Source of the DNA: Rhizophlyctis rosea
Lineage: Eukaryota > Chytridiomycota > Chytridiomycetes > Rhizophlyctidales > Rhizophlyctidaceae
Direction of reading: 5' to 3'
Length of the DNA stretch: 64,000 nt
Assembly: GCA_027596075.1 (NCBI GenBank)
Contig: JADGJC010000011.1
Coordinates: forward strand, 1-64,000
Below the pieces are notes generated by a model. It ran no database searches. It saw nothing but the letters and a program-made list of their open reading frames with translations, and was not told the origin of the DNA. The position numbers were made by a program, and so were the translations under genes. Shown in pieces: positions 12,401 to 25,400 of this stretch (its first letter is position 1; each line of letters begins with the position of its first letter).

Positions 12401-15400
12401 ACGAGAAAGCTTACTGGAGGGAACCAAGATCCCCAATCTCTTCCCGGACAAAGATTGCAAAATATCATGAAGAAGTCGCCCATTTGATAGAATCAGCTGG
12501 TTGTACAGATTTTTGGCAGTCTGAAACAGGCAATGTCGACGCTGATTAGTTATATCGCACAACAACTAGCAGGATTATTCGACACGTACCGCAGCATTTC
12601 CCAAATAATTGTCCAGCCAGCGCGACAAGGTTTCAATGGTGCTCGTGTAGAAAGCCTCAATAGCTCCATGATCTGGTCCGCCTTCCAAAGCAATTCCATA
12701 AGGCGTTCGGAACGGGCGTGGAGAGGTCAAGATCCGTGTCCTAATAGAACAATCGCGGACGTTGCAAATATGAAGTTAGCTCCACCAATCAATGCATAAT
12801 CTCCCTTGTGCCAGAGGAAGTCGTCAATATGAAGGCCTTACCTCTTTTGATTCTCATCCAAAACCACAACCCCGCCGACTTTCTCCGCCACAACCTCTCC
12901 GTTGTTCCCGACCGCAAGCTTGACATCTCCCTTCTGTACCCACAAGAACGGCAAAAGCGTCCACAAACTCGCTTCCGTCATTGCATGCACCGGAAGGTAA
13001 AATGCCCTTTGCGAAGACTGAGAAGGGGTCACGGCCAGCTTTCTCGTAAAGTTGATTGGTGATGTGACCGCTGTTGTCTCTGTCGCTGATGGTGGCGGAG
13101 CCAGTTTGATTTCGAAGGAGAGTCGCTCGCCGTCAGATTTGAGAAGTTTGCCTTCCGGGTAGTGGAGGGAGAGACTGGATGTATGCGGAGTGGTGGGAGG
13201 AGGGAGGTTGCGGGTGGCGTCCTTCGTGTCCTTCAAAGGGCCTGGCGGCATGGTGTCTTTTGCAGCATTTGCCCCACCGGTGGTAGTTGTGCTAGCGCCA
13301 CTCATACCAGTGCCCTCAGCACCTTCCACACCAATCTCTGTCCGCTCACATCCATAGTTGATAACACTGACAACACTCGAACTCTCCCATCCAGGCGGGG
13401 CAACAGGCAAAAACACTTCTGGTGGGTCGAAAGCTATCGAAGGTTCCACCCCTTTCCCTACCAATTGAATATGGAACGAGGGCCTCATCCCAAGCGAATC
13501 CGTATGAAGCGGTAACGTGGCAGTGAAAGTTCCCGTGTGAGGCGGAGTGAAGGTCAGTGTAATTCCCGCCATATGGCTCGGAACGGGATCTCCTGCGCGT
13601 GGATATTGCTGCGACTGTTGTGGATGGCCCACCCTCGGTCCCAGTGTACCCCTCCAAGGCTCAACCTTGAAGAAATCACCACTCTCCTCGACTTCGTCTG
13701 TATCAACCCACCATTCCAACTCTCCATCTGTCTCATTGGTCAACCACACCACTTCTTTGGCGGGAGTTGTCAAGTGACTCACAGCCATGTTGCTCACCGC
13801 CGGATCACGATGAACGACTTTGGGTTTGAACGTTACGTTGCGTCGTGAGATCGTCAGGGGTGTTGGTGTCGGGGTTGCCGTGACGGGCAAAAACACACAA
13901 TTTTCCCCTCCCAACACAAAAATAGGCATGGAGAATCGGGAAGGTTGCGCGGTCGTAGGATGATAAGTCAACACCAACGGGAAGGTCTCATTTGGTATAA
14001 TATCAAAGACGTAAAGGTTCCCCTCTCCACCTGCCCCAACGCCTTCATCCACTAAACTTGGGACATCAAGCATCCCAGACTCGCCTTTACCCAAAGCTCT
14101 AAACCTCTTCACCCGACTTGCATACAGCGCATTGGCATCGGGAGCATCGCCTCTGCCACTCTTTGTCGACCGGCCGCTGCCTAAATAGGTTGATCTGCTC
14201 TTCTCCACTTTCCCTGCTCCTCCTCCTACCCCTCCTCCTGTGCCGCGCTCACCCGCCGCACTAGAAATAGCCGTTGCCGCACCACTTCTTGCACCTTCAC
14301 CAATTGCAAGAGAAAAGTCCGGATGGAGTCGAAGATCAATCACACACCGTACAGTAACCGGACTATCATTAACAATACCCAGATTCTTTGTTGAAAATGA
14401 CCCAACAACCGCGCCGTCCATGTTCATCCTTGCGTCTCCGCCGTCGGTTGTAACGCGCACACGTGGGCGGAAGGCATTATAGCGGACATGGACACGGTAG
14501 GTTTTGCCGCTTCCCAAGGGGCAAACGCTTAGATAGGCGTCGGTCGTACCTCCACTCTCCGCTGTGGGGAGAATCGTTATCGACAGATCTTGTGTGGTTG
14601 TAGGTGGGATAAGGGCGATTGAGGGAGATATCACCACTTCGGAGGAAGATTTTGACTCTGTGGAAGACGAGGTCACCGGAGCTGCAGTGAAGACGCAAGG
14701 ATTTTGCGACGTATTCTTCAACTTGATCACTTTCACAAAGGGTGAGGTAGGATTTGTTCCGGGTGATTGTGGAGGCTGTTGTTGGCCAGATCCTGTTACC
14801 GGCGGAAATAATGACGCACAAAGAAGACGGTTCCAGCGATGAGCGTCCGGACCATAGTTTGCTGGATCGACTCCTAATCCGATGTTACCGAACTCCAAGG
14901 GTGCACCTTTCGTCCCAGAAATGAGCGTAATGGCAGTCGGAAGGATTGATCCCGTACATTTGATCTGTTTTGTTTGAGTCAATCCCGCAGCCTCGTCTTC
15001 CTCGGAAGCAGACGGATCCAGAACCGTCATCTCGACATTTGCTTCATGGCTCGCCGTCACACCGGGTGTGTATGTTATCGTCACCGAACAAGAACTCAAT
15101 GGTGCAAGTGTGTAAGACTCTGGATGGATCGTAAACGGAGACGTAGCTGCGGTCGTGCCAACCCCACTACCAAACTTATCGCCCTTCCCATCCTGCTTCC
15201 CCGCACCACCACTAGCACCGCTCTCAGCGCCCTTCTCCTCCTCCAAAACTCGAAAAGCAAACATAGCAGGACTAGTTCCTGGGTTTCTCACTTCGATAGT
15301 CTCACTTTTGCTGGGCATATCAACCATTAGTTCTCCTCTTCCTCCCCCATCTCCACTACCTTCTCCCGCACCCTCCTGTCCTCTTTGAACAACTTCCCGT

Positions 15401-18400
15401 GTATCCACAAAGACGTCAACTTTCTCGCTTCCAATCTCCAAATCAACAGGCACCACACTTGCGACGATAGGAACCCTATACCGGTACCGTCCATTAACAA
15501 GATAACTCAGCTTCCTTTCATACGTCTTTGCCACATTCCCGCGGAAGGATACCCAGACACCGGCGATGGAAAAGGGCGGCACGATCAAGGTTGTGGGGGA
15601 GACTTCCAGGTGTCCTTTGTCTTCTGGTGCCCCAGAATTGGCTTTGCTGTCTCCGGCATCGACAGATATTGTGATTTGGATAGGTCTTTTGGTAGGTGTG
15701 GCGTTGAGGAACGAGAGGGGAAGGGATTGGGTTGAATGGACAGTTATGGTCTGGAAGGAGAGATGTTGGGTGTTGCAGTAAATGCAAGAGAGATCCAGCC
15801 CAGTCAGAGGCGTATCGAGTGGAGCAGTTGTGATGGTGGGTTCAGTACCCATGAGTTGGGGATTTTGGACCGAGGTGGTTGATGGGGGCCGGAACTCAAT
15901 GAGCCGTTGGAACAGCTGTGTCAGCGCACTCTTGTCCATAGACGAATGGGCCTTTGAAATCTTTTTTTGATCTTCCATTTCTGCGCTCACACCATTCTTC
16001 GATGTCATTGTTGTGGTCGCACCACTCTCAAAATCCATCAAACAGTCCACCGGCTCAGGTTCAACCAACCCACTCTCCTTATCCACCCGTCCCCGCCCCG
16101 CAATCTCCACCATTTCAAAATCCCTCAAATCAGCATCAACACCATCATTTCCCAATCGTTGCGTCCTCAACTCCCTTAATTTGTCCAGCCGCGTCATTAC
16201 TAAAAAGTCAATATACTTCTGACGATGTCCGCGTTTCTGCTCCCATTCCATCTTTGTATCCGGGCCCGTGGTGGGAAGATAGATTGACTCTTTGCCATCG
16301 TCGGAGAGGTGTCTATGAGAACGGGTGTTTGATGAGTGTTGAAGGGCGGCACGAGGCGGAGGACTGATACGGGCAGAACCAAAAATGCCGGCTGTGGAGG
16401 GTTCGGGGGATGATTGACCGTCTTGCCCAGCGCGTGGTGAACATAGTCCATGGACGTTAATATGAAGGCGAGAAACATCGTGGCCAGAATCTACCATATC
16501 TACCAAGCCCGCCATATCTGCTTCCTCATTCGACATGTTCGAGTCCTGTCGCTGTACTCTAACCCACCCACCACCAGCCTCTCCATCAACGGCCTCAACA
16601 ATGCATACAATTTTGCCCTTCATATCTCCAAGCTGATTAGGCCGGAACGTTACCACGACCTCCCTCTCCTCCCCAGCTTGCAATCTTCCTGATTTCGGCG
16701 TCACATGGAAATGGGCCGGCAAGGTAAAGCGAAATTTGAATGGCAGTTCGGTCCCGCCGTTGGAGAGGCGGAGGATGTGTTCGTTAGAGCGACCTTTACG
16801 TGTGTCGGGAAAGATGATGTCACGTGTGGAGAGGAGAGCACGGACGGGACAGGCGCGACCGGATAGGTGGAGGCTCAAAGGTACATCGGGATAGGTTTGA
16901 TTTGTGGTTTGGGATGTGATGATTTTCAAATGCATGGGAACGGAATAGTCCCTTGTAGGTGGAGGTGGCTGGGCGGATTTGAATCCCTTTTCCGGTTCAA
17001 TGATCCGAGGTGCAAATGTGAATGTCAACGGGGTGGAGTGGTACGGTGCTAACGTCCCTTCCGTCGGAAAGACCGATATAGATGCGCGAGAGTCAATGTC
17101 GTCCGATGCTTGGGTCAGAAGAGATTGGGATTGGGTGAGGAGTTGGGGTGGGACAATGGGTAGCGATTCTCCGGCGTGGGTTATGACCCATTTGATGGGT
17201 GTTGGACCACGGTTTTCCAACTTGGATCGCAGACGGGCGGTGCGGGAGTAGTGTACGGTACCAAAGTTCAAGTTGGTGGGATCGAGGTCTCGTGTTCCAT
17301 CCGCAGTACAGAGGCGGAGCTTGTGCTCTACCGTTTCCCCGGTGAGATGGATGTCAATGCTGCTCAACGGTGTCGATGATGCCGCCGCGATGGGTTTCCG
17401 ACCCATTTGGGATTCAGTGTGGTGGTAGACGTCGATATGAAGTATTTCGTCTAGGGGCCCAACATCACGAGGCAGGTAGGAAACTTGCACCGTGCAAGTA
17501 TTTGATGTCGTCAAGCTAGCAGTGGATTCAAACATTGCTAACCGGCGACTGTCCTCCCCTTTCATTGCCCCTCCCGCTTGCTTTGGTGTAGCTGCCAGCG
17601 TCCCAGACGAAGGCTGCACCCGGAGAGGACTATACTTGTCCCAAGAACACACAAATCGTCCTGGTCTTGGTCCAACATTTGTAAGTACAACTTGCTTGGT
17701 GACCCATCCAGCTGTTGTTTCGTGCAACTTGGCTTTCCTGTCACCGGCTCCATTGGCTTTGGGGGCAACCACAACCCCAAAATTTACTTCTTCAACCGCC
17801 TGAAGCCTCGGTCCAGCCGGAGTAGCTTCTAAAGGGATTTCGAGCTTTCCTTCGCCTTCAAACTCGAGCCCCAAAACATCCTTCCACACCTTCAATGTCG
17901 CATCGTCTCCACCGCCCATTGCTCCTCTCCCTCCACCCTTTCCCCCTCCTCCACCTCCACCACTGACCGCGGCAGCCGCAGGAATCGGCGCAACAAACTC
18001 CACAACCAACCCAACATCCATACCGGGCGCCACAAGCGTCCCATCCACATCGCCGCCCTTCACAATCCTGAAAACCTTCACTTTCCCCGGCGGACGCAAC
18101 CACACCCGCTTGGCCGTTTTTGTAAAATTCCCAACATGGATGGCCATGCATCGCTTCTCGCCAGGTACATAGTCGTGGAAGGAGAGACTTAGAGGGAAGA
18201 CGCGAATGCCCCAAAAGTCTTGTAGGTTTGCACGGGCTTCGGCTGCGCGGGTTGAGCGGGTTGATGGGGCGGTTAGGTCGGTGAAGAGAGTTGAGCGGGC
18301 GCCTGGGGTGGGTTTTTGATGGTGATGTGGCCTTTTATGCGGTATGCGGGTATGGGGGGATGGTTTAGTGGTGGTGATTGGTAGTTTGGAGATGGACTTG

Positions 18401-18516
18401 AGAAGCACGGATTTGGTCGGGAGGGGTGGAGGTTCCGCTGGGCGGCTGATGAGGTTTGGAGGTTCCGCTGCAAGAGGGGATGTTGATAGGTGTGAAGATG
18501 TCGCCATATTGGCCAT
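6493..18516 (-). CDS. CFAP47: Cilia- and flagella-associated protein 47 (CFAP47) homologue
   Basis: Giant axonemal protein, read as 18 exons and about 3,500 residues (human CFAP47 is about 3,190). Exon 1 (18516-12842) alone encodes about 1,890 residues from MANMATSSHL. Later exons: 12740-12590, 12520-12415, 12343-12174, 12110-11820, 11737-10976, 10909-10841, 10783-10673, 10601-10251, 10184-10047, 9975-9217, 9126 to about 8920, about 8832 to 8675, 8581-8297, 8172-7804, 7673-7362, 7230-6859, 6765-6493. Nearly all junctions are phase 0. Repeated beta-rich ASH/MSP-like modules run throughout (for example GEFWYKLHLEA, PVTFLPFDV, ISWSFEIRG). A calponin-homology region spans exons 5-6 (WCLVLLQAVKVFAAQNV to FKDSLAIAQLIESHLPEF), the hallmark of CFAP47 over HYDIN-like relatives. 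Known family role: central-apparatus region of motile flagella. The exon 12/13 join is unresolved. A KE-repeat tract lies near 10320-10360. Confidence 0.9.
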
Positions 18517-18875
18517 CTAATACCATTCCTTGATGTACAAGGAGGTTGCGCATAAGCTATGGTCCAAAATCACAGCAGGAGCCTCCGACATGGCGCAGGT
18601 GCTTATCCAATCCGGTGGTGGTGCTGGGACGGTAAACAATCAAGGAGGTCATAAACCCCGGTCGTCTCTTGAGAAGAAAACTTCGTGTGTAGCAACGGCC
18701 GGCATACAGTAGGAACATGTTATATCGCCAGCATCAAATTGAAAGTTATCTTGCAAGTGGTGTCTCTAGGATTTTGCATCTCATACGAAGAAAATGACAT
18801 GTATTTCTATCGCAGCCTTCAAGGCTATAAGGCACAATGGACTTCACTCCGCTATGCTTGATCAGAATATCACAG
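18517..18875. other. Intergenic region between two minus-strand genes
   Basis: It holds the 5' flank of CFAP47 and the 3' flank of the TIR-like/TPR gene. No further feature was recognised. Confidence 0.5.
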
Positions 18876-21354
18876 TCAGTCGATAGCCTTCCCCTTCCCC
18901 TTTCTATCCTGCTTTCTCTCCCTTGGTGCCCCGTTACTACTGCTGCCCTCCATATCCTGCTGAAGTACGTCCCACTTGTCATTATATAAATCTTCTGCCT
19001 TTTCATGTTTCCCTTGTGCCCGATAACACTCTACCAGCTTCGTCAAAGACTGGATAGTCAGCTCGTAGTCCTGCCCTAGTGCCCTTCGTTTTGCGAAGCA
19101 TTCTTCGTACAAAGGCTCAGCCGCTTCGGGATTATCGAGTTTCATGTAAAGCTCAGCAAGTCGCTCAGTAACGCGAACCTCCTCCGGATGTGTTTCCTTC
19201 ACAACACCGTGGCAGTAATGGTACAGGGATTGCAGAACAAGACAATCAAGATGCTCAAAAGCATCATGCCCTATCGTATCTATGATAGTATCATGTATCA
19301 TATCCCTATCCTCCGGCTTTGTTGAAACACTTTCCGCCGACTTATTCGCCTCCACCACATCAAAAAACGCGTTCGGATCAGTGATCAGTTGCAGCTGAAA
19401 TGATGGCATGCCCGCCGGCGGCATCCAGAAGCGGAAATTACCGTTGATGATTCGGCAGGTGTAAAGTTCGAAGATACACCATGCGCGTTTGAGGACGATG
19501 GGATTGTCCCATGGGTGGAGGATCATGATGACGTTGACGATGGAGGCGATGGTGTCGAAGAATGTTGTCGTCAGCCAATTGCTGGTTACGCTGTCACGAT
19601 TGTGCTGGGGCAGCGAAAAGAGGTCGATCCAGACAACGGCGGATTGGGACATGCCTTGGTCGTGGAAATAGCTTTTGAGAGCGTTGACAAGGTCGAGGAA
19701 GGTGTACTGCCACGAATGGCTGACGAACCAGGTGGCTTTACCCACTGCTGAGGCTGGCAATATGTCGCAGAGGGCTGACTCGGATGGTTTGGTGAGGGGC
19801 TTGACAAAGATCTCACAGACGGTCTCGGTGGTCATGTTTAATACTGTTTCTTCCCCGCCACAGAAGTTTTGAATGAATACGTCTAAGAAGGAGAGACGGA
19901 CACCGCGAGGGAAGGAAGCATCATGAATGGTCTCTTGACGGGTTACGGAAGGCGGGTTGGCACGAGACGGGTATGGAGTACTAGTCCGTTCGGGCATAGG
20001 TACGTGCCCACTGAAGTATCCTAAAGTAATTTCATCAGGAGTCACAGACAGAACAAGTATGTGGCTTTGATGGTCCACACATACCAACGTCCAAGACAAA
20101 TGCCCTGGGAGACATGGTGATCAGTGATCCTACTCTGAGCTCGTTATCCCACCGCGAGTACTGCCGCATATCCATCTCAATCAGGCCTGGCAGCCTCTCC
20201 ATGAGCTGGCGGGGATCATTCCAATAGCTTTGTTTGTGCTCCAGAACCACCTCGCATTCCCAATTGCTATTGGCCAGCATTGCGGGTATCATTACACATT
20301 TCTCCTGAAAGTAGGAATTGCCTTGCAGCACGAGTTCATAGGTGTGTTGCTTGATTTTCTCAGAGGAGCTGATCTAAAAAGGTTCCATCAGAGAATGGTT
20401 TCGAGTGACATGGGCATTAGTCAGCCAACATACACAAAGACGCATCTCAACATCGGATCCGTATTTGCAGGGCTTCCCGCCTGGAAGTCCAATTGCGAGC
20501 TCCACTTTTGGCAGAGATTGTCCTTTGATAACGTCGTAATGCTTCCATAGTATCTTAGCATCTGCAGCTATCGACGCTACTGGATGAGGACTGTAGAGTT
20601 CAATTGAAAGATCTAGCTGCCGAGAAAATGCAAGTCAATGTAAGCCAGCAGCATCAGCAGTAAACAATAGCTTACACGTGCTAACCTGTTTCGTACGCAA
20701 TGCTTCGAGGCATTTGAAACCTTCAACATCATCTTTGAGAATCGTCGCGCTGAAAATCACCAATTTGTGCAGTTTCAGGTTGCTACTGTCTGAGATTGAG
20801 CAAATGAGGCCGCTGAAGGAAAGTAGCGTACAACAATCAAATCGAAAGCAAGTCGGCATACCATCCATTGCGTGCTGAAGTGCAGTCACCAAGTTCTTCA
20901 ATGTCCCTCGCTCTTTTCCCTCCTTCCAAAACCGCAAGGCATTTTTCGATGGTTTGGAAGATTGGAGCATTTGAAGTTGCGGTTGAAGGTCCGCCACATG
21001 GCATGATACGCTTGGACCATCTACATGACTTGCCGGATCTGTACACGGGATATTTGGCAGTACGTCGTCGGGTTCAACGGTTTCGCGGAACGGTATGATG
21101 CGAACTGAGCAATTGGTGAGACCGTCAGCCGTGTGGAGGTAGTTTGACGCGGCGGATTGGACAGTTTTAAAGGTGGTGGTGGTCGCCCACGTGCCTAATG
21201 CCTATATGAAACGAAAAGGGATGTTCATCCTGAATGAAAAATCGATGGAACTTAGGTATCACATTGTGTTTACCAAGACGATATGGCGGTCATCTCCCCA
21301 ACCTCCAAAGTCGCTGAAACTTTGGCTCTCAGGCTCCAACCAGCAATATTCCAT
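18876..21354 (-). CDS. TIR-like domain and TPR-repeat protein
   Basis: Exons read from the start MEYCWLEPESQSFSDFGGWG at 21354, which has an in-frame stop just upstream: about 21354-21276, 21199-20685, 20620-20440, 20365-20085 and 20022-18876. The N-terminal half (about 330 residues) is not recognised. The C-terminal half carries TWFVSHSWQYTFLDLVNALK, then AVVWIDLFSLPQHN, then NVIMILHPWDNP and RAWCIFELYTC. This is the order of a TIR/SEFIR-type fold: a leading 'SHSW' strand, a 'WIDLF' strand, and 'WC..E' near the end. Helical repeats follow (VRVTERLAELYMKLDNPEAA; DYELTIQSLTKLVECYRAQG), which read as TPR. The C-terminus is a basic tail, GKGKAID. Proteins with this SHSW-type domain and TPRs are common in chytrids and green algae. 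Whether it cleaves NAD or signals is unknown. Confidence 0.72.
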
Positions 21355-22400
21355 AATGCCAAAATGAGCTGTAAGCTAATATGACACGGCAGCAGCCTCA
21401 ACCCTCCATTTTTTTGGACGACCAGGCAGAAAGCGAAGAATCGAACGGGCACGCCTCAAACATGCTGGTCGTCTTCACACTCCTGCCTTTGTGTTTTGTG
21501 CAACGGACCTCGAATCCGACGCCCCCCTCCCGCGTTTCCGTATCCAACTTGGAAGTGCCTCCATAGTGCACAGGTGACAGCATCATGCGTTTAGCACACA
21601 TATTTGCAAGGGAATTGCACTGTGCGACCCCGCGGAAACCTCCTTCCGTTGAATATTGCTACCAGACATCATCATGAGCAAGCCACGGGTCGAAATTTGA
21701 CGCGTCACACCCCAAGGTTTGTCCATGGCGTTCCCAAATAAAAACGAGCGAGCCTTGATATCACCATGCAAAAGCACAGTCTCACTAACCTCCAATGAAT
21801 AGAAGCGTTGTATGCTGGTGCCATCCATCGCATCCAAAGCTTGTAGTTGGTGCAAGTGAGCCGCCTGAACCAGCCTGAATTTCTTCTGGACCCTCAGTCT
21901 ACGCGTCTCCCATATAAGGCCAAGACCAGTGGCTGTGGCTTAGCAACATGCGATGTGATTGGTCAAGATGGGTCCGCTCCGTTCCATGCTACACAGTCGG
22001 AGGAAAAGGCGCAAGGAAGTGACAGTGATTGCATCCGCCATCTCACCCAGAACTCCTCTACACAAAGAAGGCACAATCGGTCACGATCCCGTGAGGAGGG
22101 ATAAAGGGCTTCCTGAAAAACTATCCACTGCACAAATAGAGGTGCCCCAATAGTTTAGGTTCAGGTGTATTGCCCTGAGAAGTTAGCAACTATTCCAAGT
22201 CAACAGTCTTCCTCCACTGGCGTGAACGAGCTGTCGAAGTGCACTAAACGTAGGTGTTTGTTCTCCAAGTCAATCTGCGCATTACATACTTACATGTCTT
22301 GCCTCAGGCCCCTGAACCTTGCGAGGTTCCGGCCACCTCAACGAAGTGCCTCCAATTCTGAACCTCATAGTCCCGATAACGAGCCTCAAAAGCCTACCCA
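21355..22400. other. Gap with a possible unassigned minus-strand exon
   Basis: About 1 kb between two divergent genes. On the minus strand, 21858-21790 reads AAHLHQLQALDAMDGTSIQR followed by FYSLE and a GTTAGT donor-like site. That could be an upstream exon of the TIR-like gene or of a lost gene. An ACAG sequence lies just before its ATG. No complete gene could be built. Confidence 0.3.
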
Positions 22401-25400
22401 ATGTCTCGCCAACTATCACGCGGTTACGCGACGGCAGCTGGAGGCTTCCCGTCCTCCAAAGGCACATCTGGTAGGCTTACATGCTCAGGAAAGTTACACA
22501 CTATTTGTTTACTAACAAACTCCGCCTCACTCAAGCCGCCAAAATTGCCTGGAATGGCTATCAACGTGCAGTCCATCGCGCAAACCCAGAAGATCGAAAA
22601 AACCTCATTGGCAGAGTACGGAATTGGGACAAGCTCTCCATCCCGCAGAAGAATCAACAGATCGGCGAAAGTTGGAGGCAACGGTCGCCTGAGCAGAAGG
22701 CGGATTATATGCCTAGAATAGCTGGTGCGACTGATGACGTTGGAAGTGGGGTCAAGCTTGGTGATGGTCCCATAGAATCCCGGTGGAGTCCAATTGGAAT
22801 GAGGAATATGGCGGGTGGTCGGGGTACAAGCCTGGATACTGCAGTGGCACCGAGGGTGCCGAATAACAGAGTGGTTCCGAAAGAGGCAGAGACGATTGTG
22901 GAAGCACAGCCTGTCACCACAGAAGCCAAACCTGCTGAGAAGATCTCCCGCCCGTCATTGGGACGGCGTCGATCAATTAAGGTTACCGCAACCGGTGAAG
23001 CTGGGCCCAAGGCAAACTCTGCTCCGGAGCTACCTTCTTCCAAACGGACATCAGCTGCTTTCTCACCATCTGCACCTCTCGAGGCTACTCCCCTGCCTAC
23101 CGAAGCGAAGACCTCAGCATCGACCAGCGCGACGGAACTCAAACCCCAGCCCTCCATGACCTTGTCAGAATGGGCACAAGCTCATGCCCAGAACGCTCCA
23201 ACCAACTCCCCTGTCCTTCCCCGCCAATCATTACCTGCCCAAGACCTGACACCGCCCGTACCTACAAAGATACCTCAGATGACGACCACTAGTAACGATA
23301 CCAATATACCTACTCCATCAAGGTTTGGATCCATTCGAGAATACCCTAAGAAATACCAAGCGGGAGGTGCACCCGCTCCGAAAGCAATCAAACCAGTGTC
23401 AGTGGAGAGTTCTTCGACGTCTACACAAAGCCCATCAACCCTACCTCCCTGGTTGGTGTCCGCCCTGGCCGAATCGACACCCGCTACCAAAGATCCTGAT
23501 CCGATGCTCGGAGCCGCCACGGATTGTTCTCTACCGCCTTGGATGGTGGCTCCCTCCTATCCTTCACCGAAGACGAAGACGGAAAAGCACACGTCGGCGA
23601 AGGAAGTTGTCATCGAGCCACCACCACCCATTGTTACAAAGCCCATTACAGCAACAGAGAAGAACATCCCGCAAAGAGTAGAAGTGAAACGGGCAGTCAA
23701 GCCTGAAATGAAGATGTACGTTGTGAAGAAGAACATGCGGTATCGTGTTCCAAGGCGGATTGTGGAATTTGTTTCGGAGAGGAATGGGAGGTGGGATGTA
23801 GCTAAGGAGCAAGCTGACGCGGTGATGGAGAATCGAGGGAAGGAGAATGTAGCCCTGGAAGTTCAGTCACCACCTGTCACGCAGCTTGCCCTCCTAGACC
23901 AGTTGGACGATCAAGTTGCAGCGATGCTATTGGAGGCGCGCAAGCCGGAGGTGGAAGTGGAAGAACCGGCTTTGGTGATGGGTGATGTGGGTGTAACATT
24001 TGTCGAAGAAACGGCCGGTCCATCTGCCCATCCTGATACCACCACCGCCACATCATCACCACAAAAACACCCGGACTTTGCCTGGCTTCCTGCGTGGATG
24101 CTTTCCAACCCTGATGTCGCTGCTGTCGTACTTGAAGTCAATGATGGTCTTGACACGTCTGACTTTTTGGCTTCCTCGGCGGATATGGTTCCGGAATGGG
24201 TGATGGACTTTGCTGAGAAGCTTGAGGCGGAGGAGGAGAAGGGTGTGCGTGGTGGGAAGGAGGTTGAGATGAGTGCAGTTGATTCAGAGGTTGATGCCCA
24301 AGCTGCTCAACCGACGACTGTACCTGCCTGGTTGACAAATTATGTTGAAACCTACAACCGTCGCCGTGCGGAGCTGATTGCATACGTTGTGGAGAAGAAT
24401 GGTAGATGGGATCTTAAGAAGGATGTTGTAGATTCCCAGCCCGCTGCCACAATTTCTGCCACTCCATCGAATCAACCCAGTGCTGCCATCAGCGGGACCA
24501 GATCTCCAACCCCACCCCACATCCGCCACTACATAGTCCGCAAGAACCTCCACGCAGCACCAATCCAAAAACGTATCATCAGCTACGTGGTAGAAAAGAA
24601 CAATCGCTACGATACATCCACCCGCCTCGACAACGCTCCTTCCTTCCCGCAATCTCTCACACCGGGCCGACGAAAATGGTTACGAGAAGACCTGGATTTG
24701 CTTGTTGAGTTGCGGTCTTGGGGGTTGGAGTGGGAGGAGGTAGCGAGGTGTTTACCTGGAAGGGGTGTGAGAGGTTTGATGAGGATGCATAGGCGGGAGG
24801 TTGGGGGGAAGGATGGGGTGGTTAGGGAGGTGAGGCGGTGGGGTTTCCAAGTAAGGCAAAGGTTGAGGGGGACGAGGGGGGATCTTTTGATGAGGAAGAG
24901 GAAAGTGATGAAGGGTAAACTGGAGGATGAGGTTTTGGAGATGGGCAATATGCCATATGGTCCTGTGGAAGGTTTAGTTGCGAGTGTGGCTAAGGACGTG
25001 AAGAGCTTCAGTACGGCTTTGGCGGTTGCGGAGCCGGTGCGAAGTGCTGCTGTTGTTCAAGTTACCGATGCGGTTGCTCCTAGTGCCGTGATCAGAGTTG
25101 ACGAGGCGGTTTCTCCTCGTGCCGTCATCGCAGTCGACGAGGCAGTCAGAGCGGACAGTCTACGTATCCACCAACAGCAAGAACAACAGCCTTTTATCAT
25201 TCCTCCCTCGATTATCGCCCACGTCAACGCCCTTCCCACCTCCATTGCACCACGCACCGCAATTCCCGTGGCCATCAAAACTCCTGAAGCTATCCAACAA
25301 CGCGTCCAACGCATCTCCCCCTCCCTCAAAATGTACATCGTAAAGAAAAACCTCCACGCCGCACCAATTCCCTCACGGATCGTCAAGTATGTCGTCGAAA

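Noticed and set aside
20023..20099. N-terminal part of the 407-codon frame ending at 18876
   Set aside because: It begins inside an intron (GTATGT donor, TTTAG acceptor). The coding sequence continues upstream in other exons.
22481..22535. Start of the large repeat ORF at 22481
   Set aside because: This stretch is intron, with a TACTAAC branch site and CTCAAG acceptor; splicing from the ATG at 22401 gives a better N-terminus.
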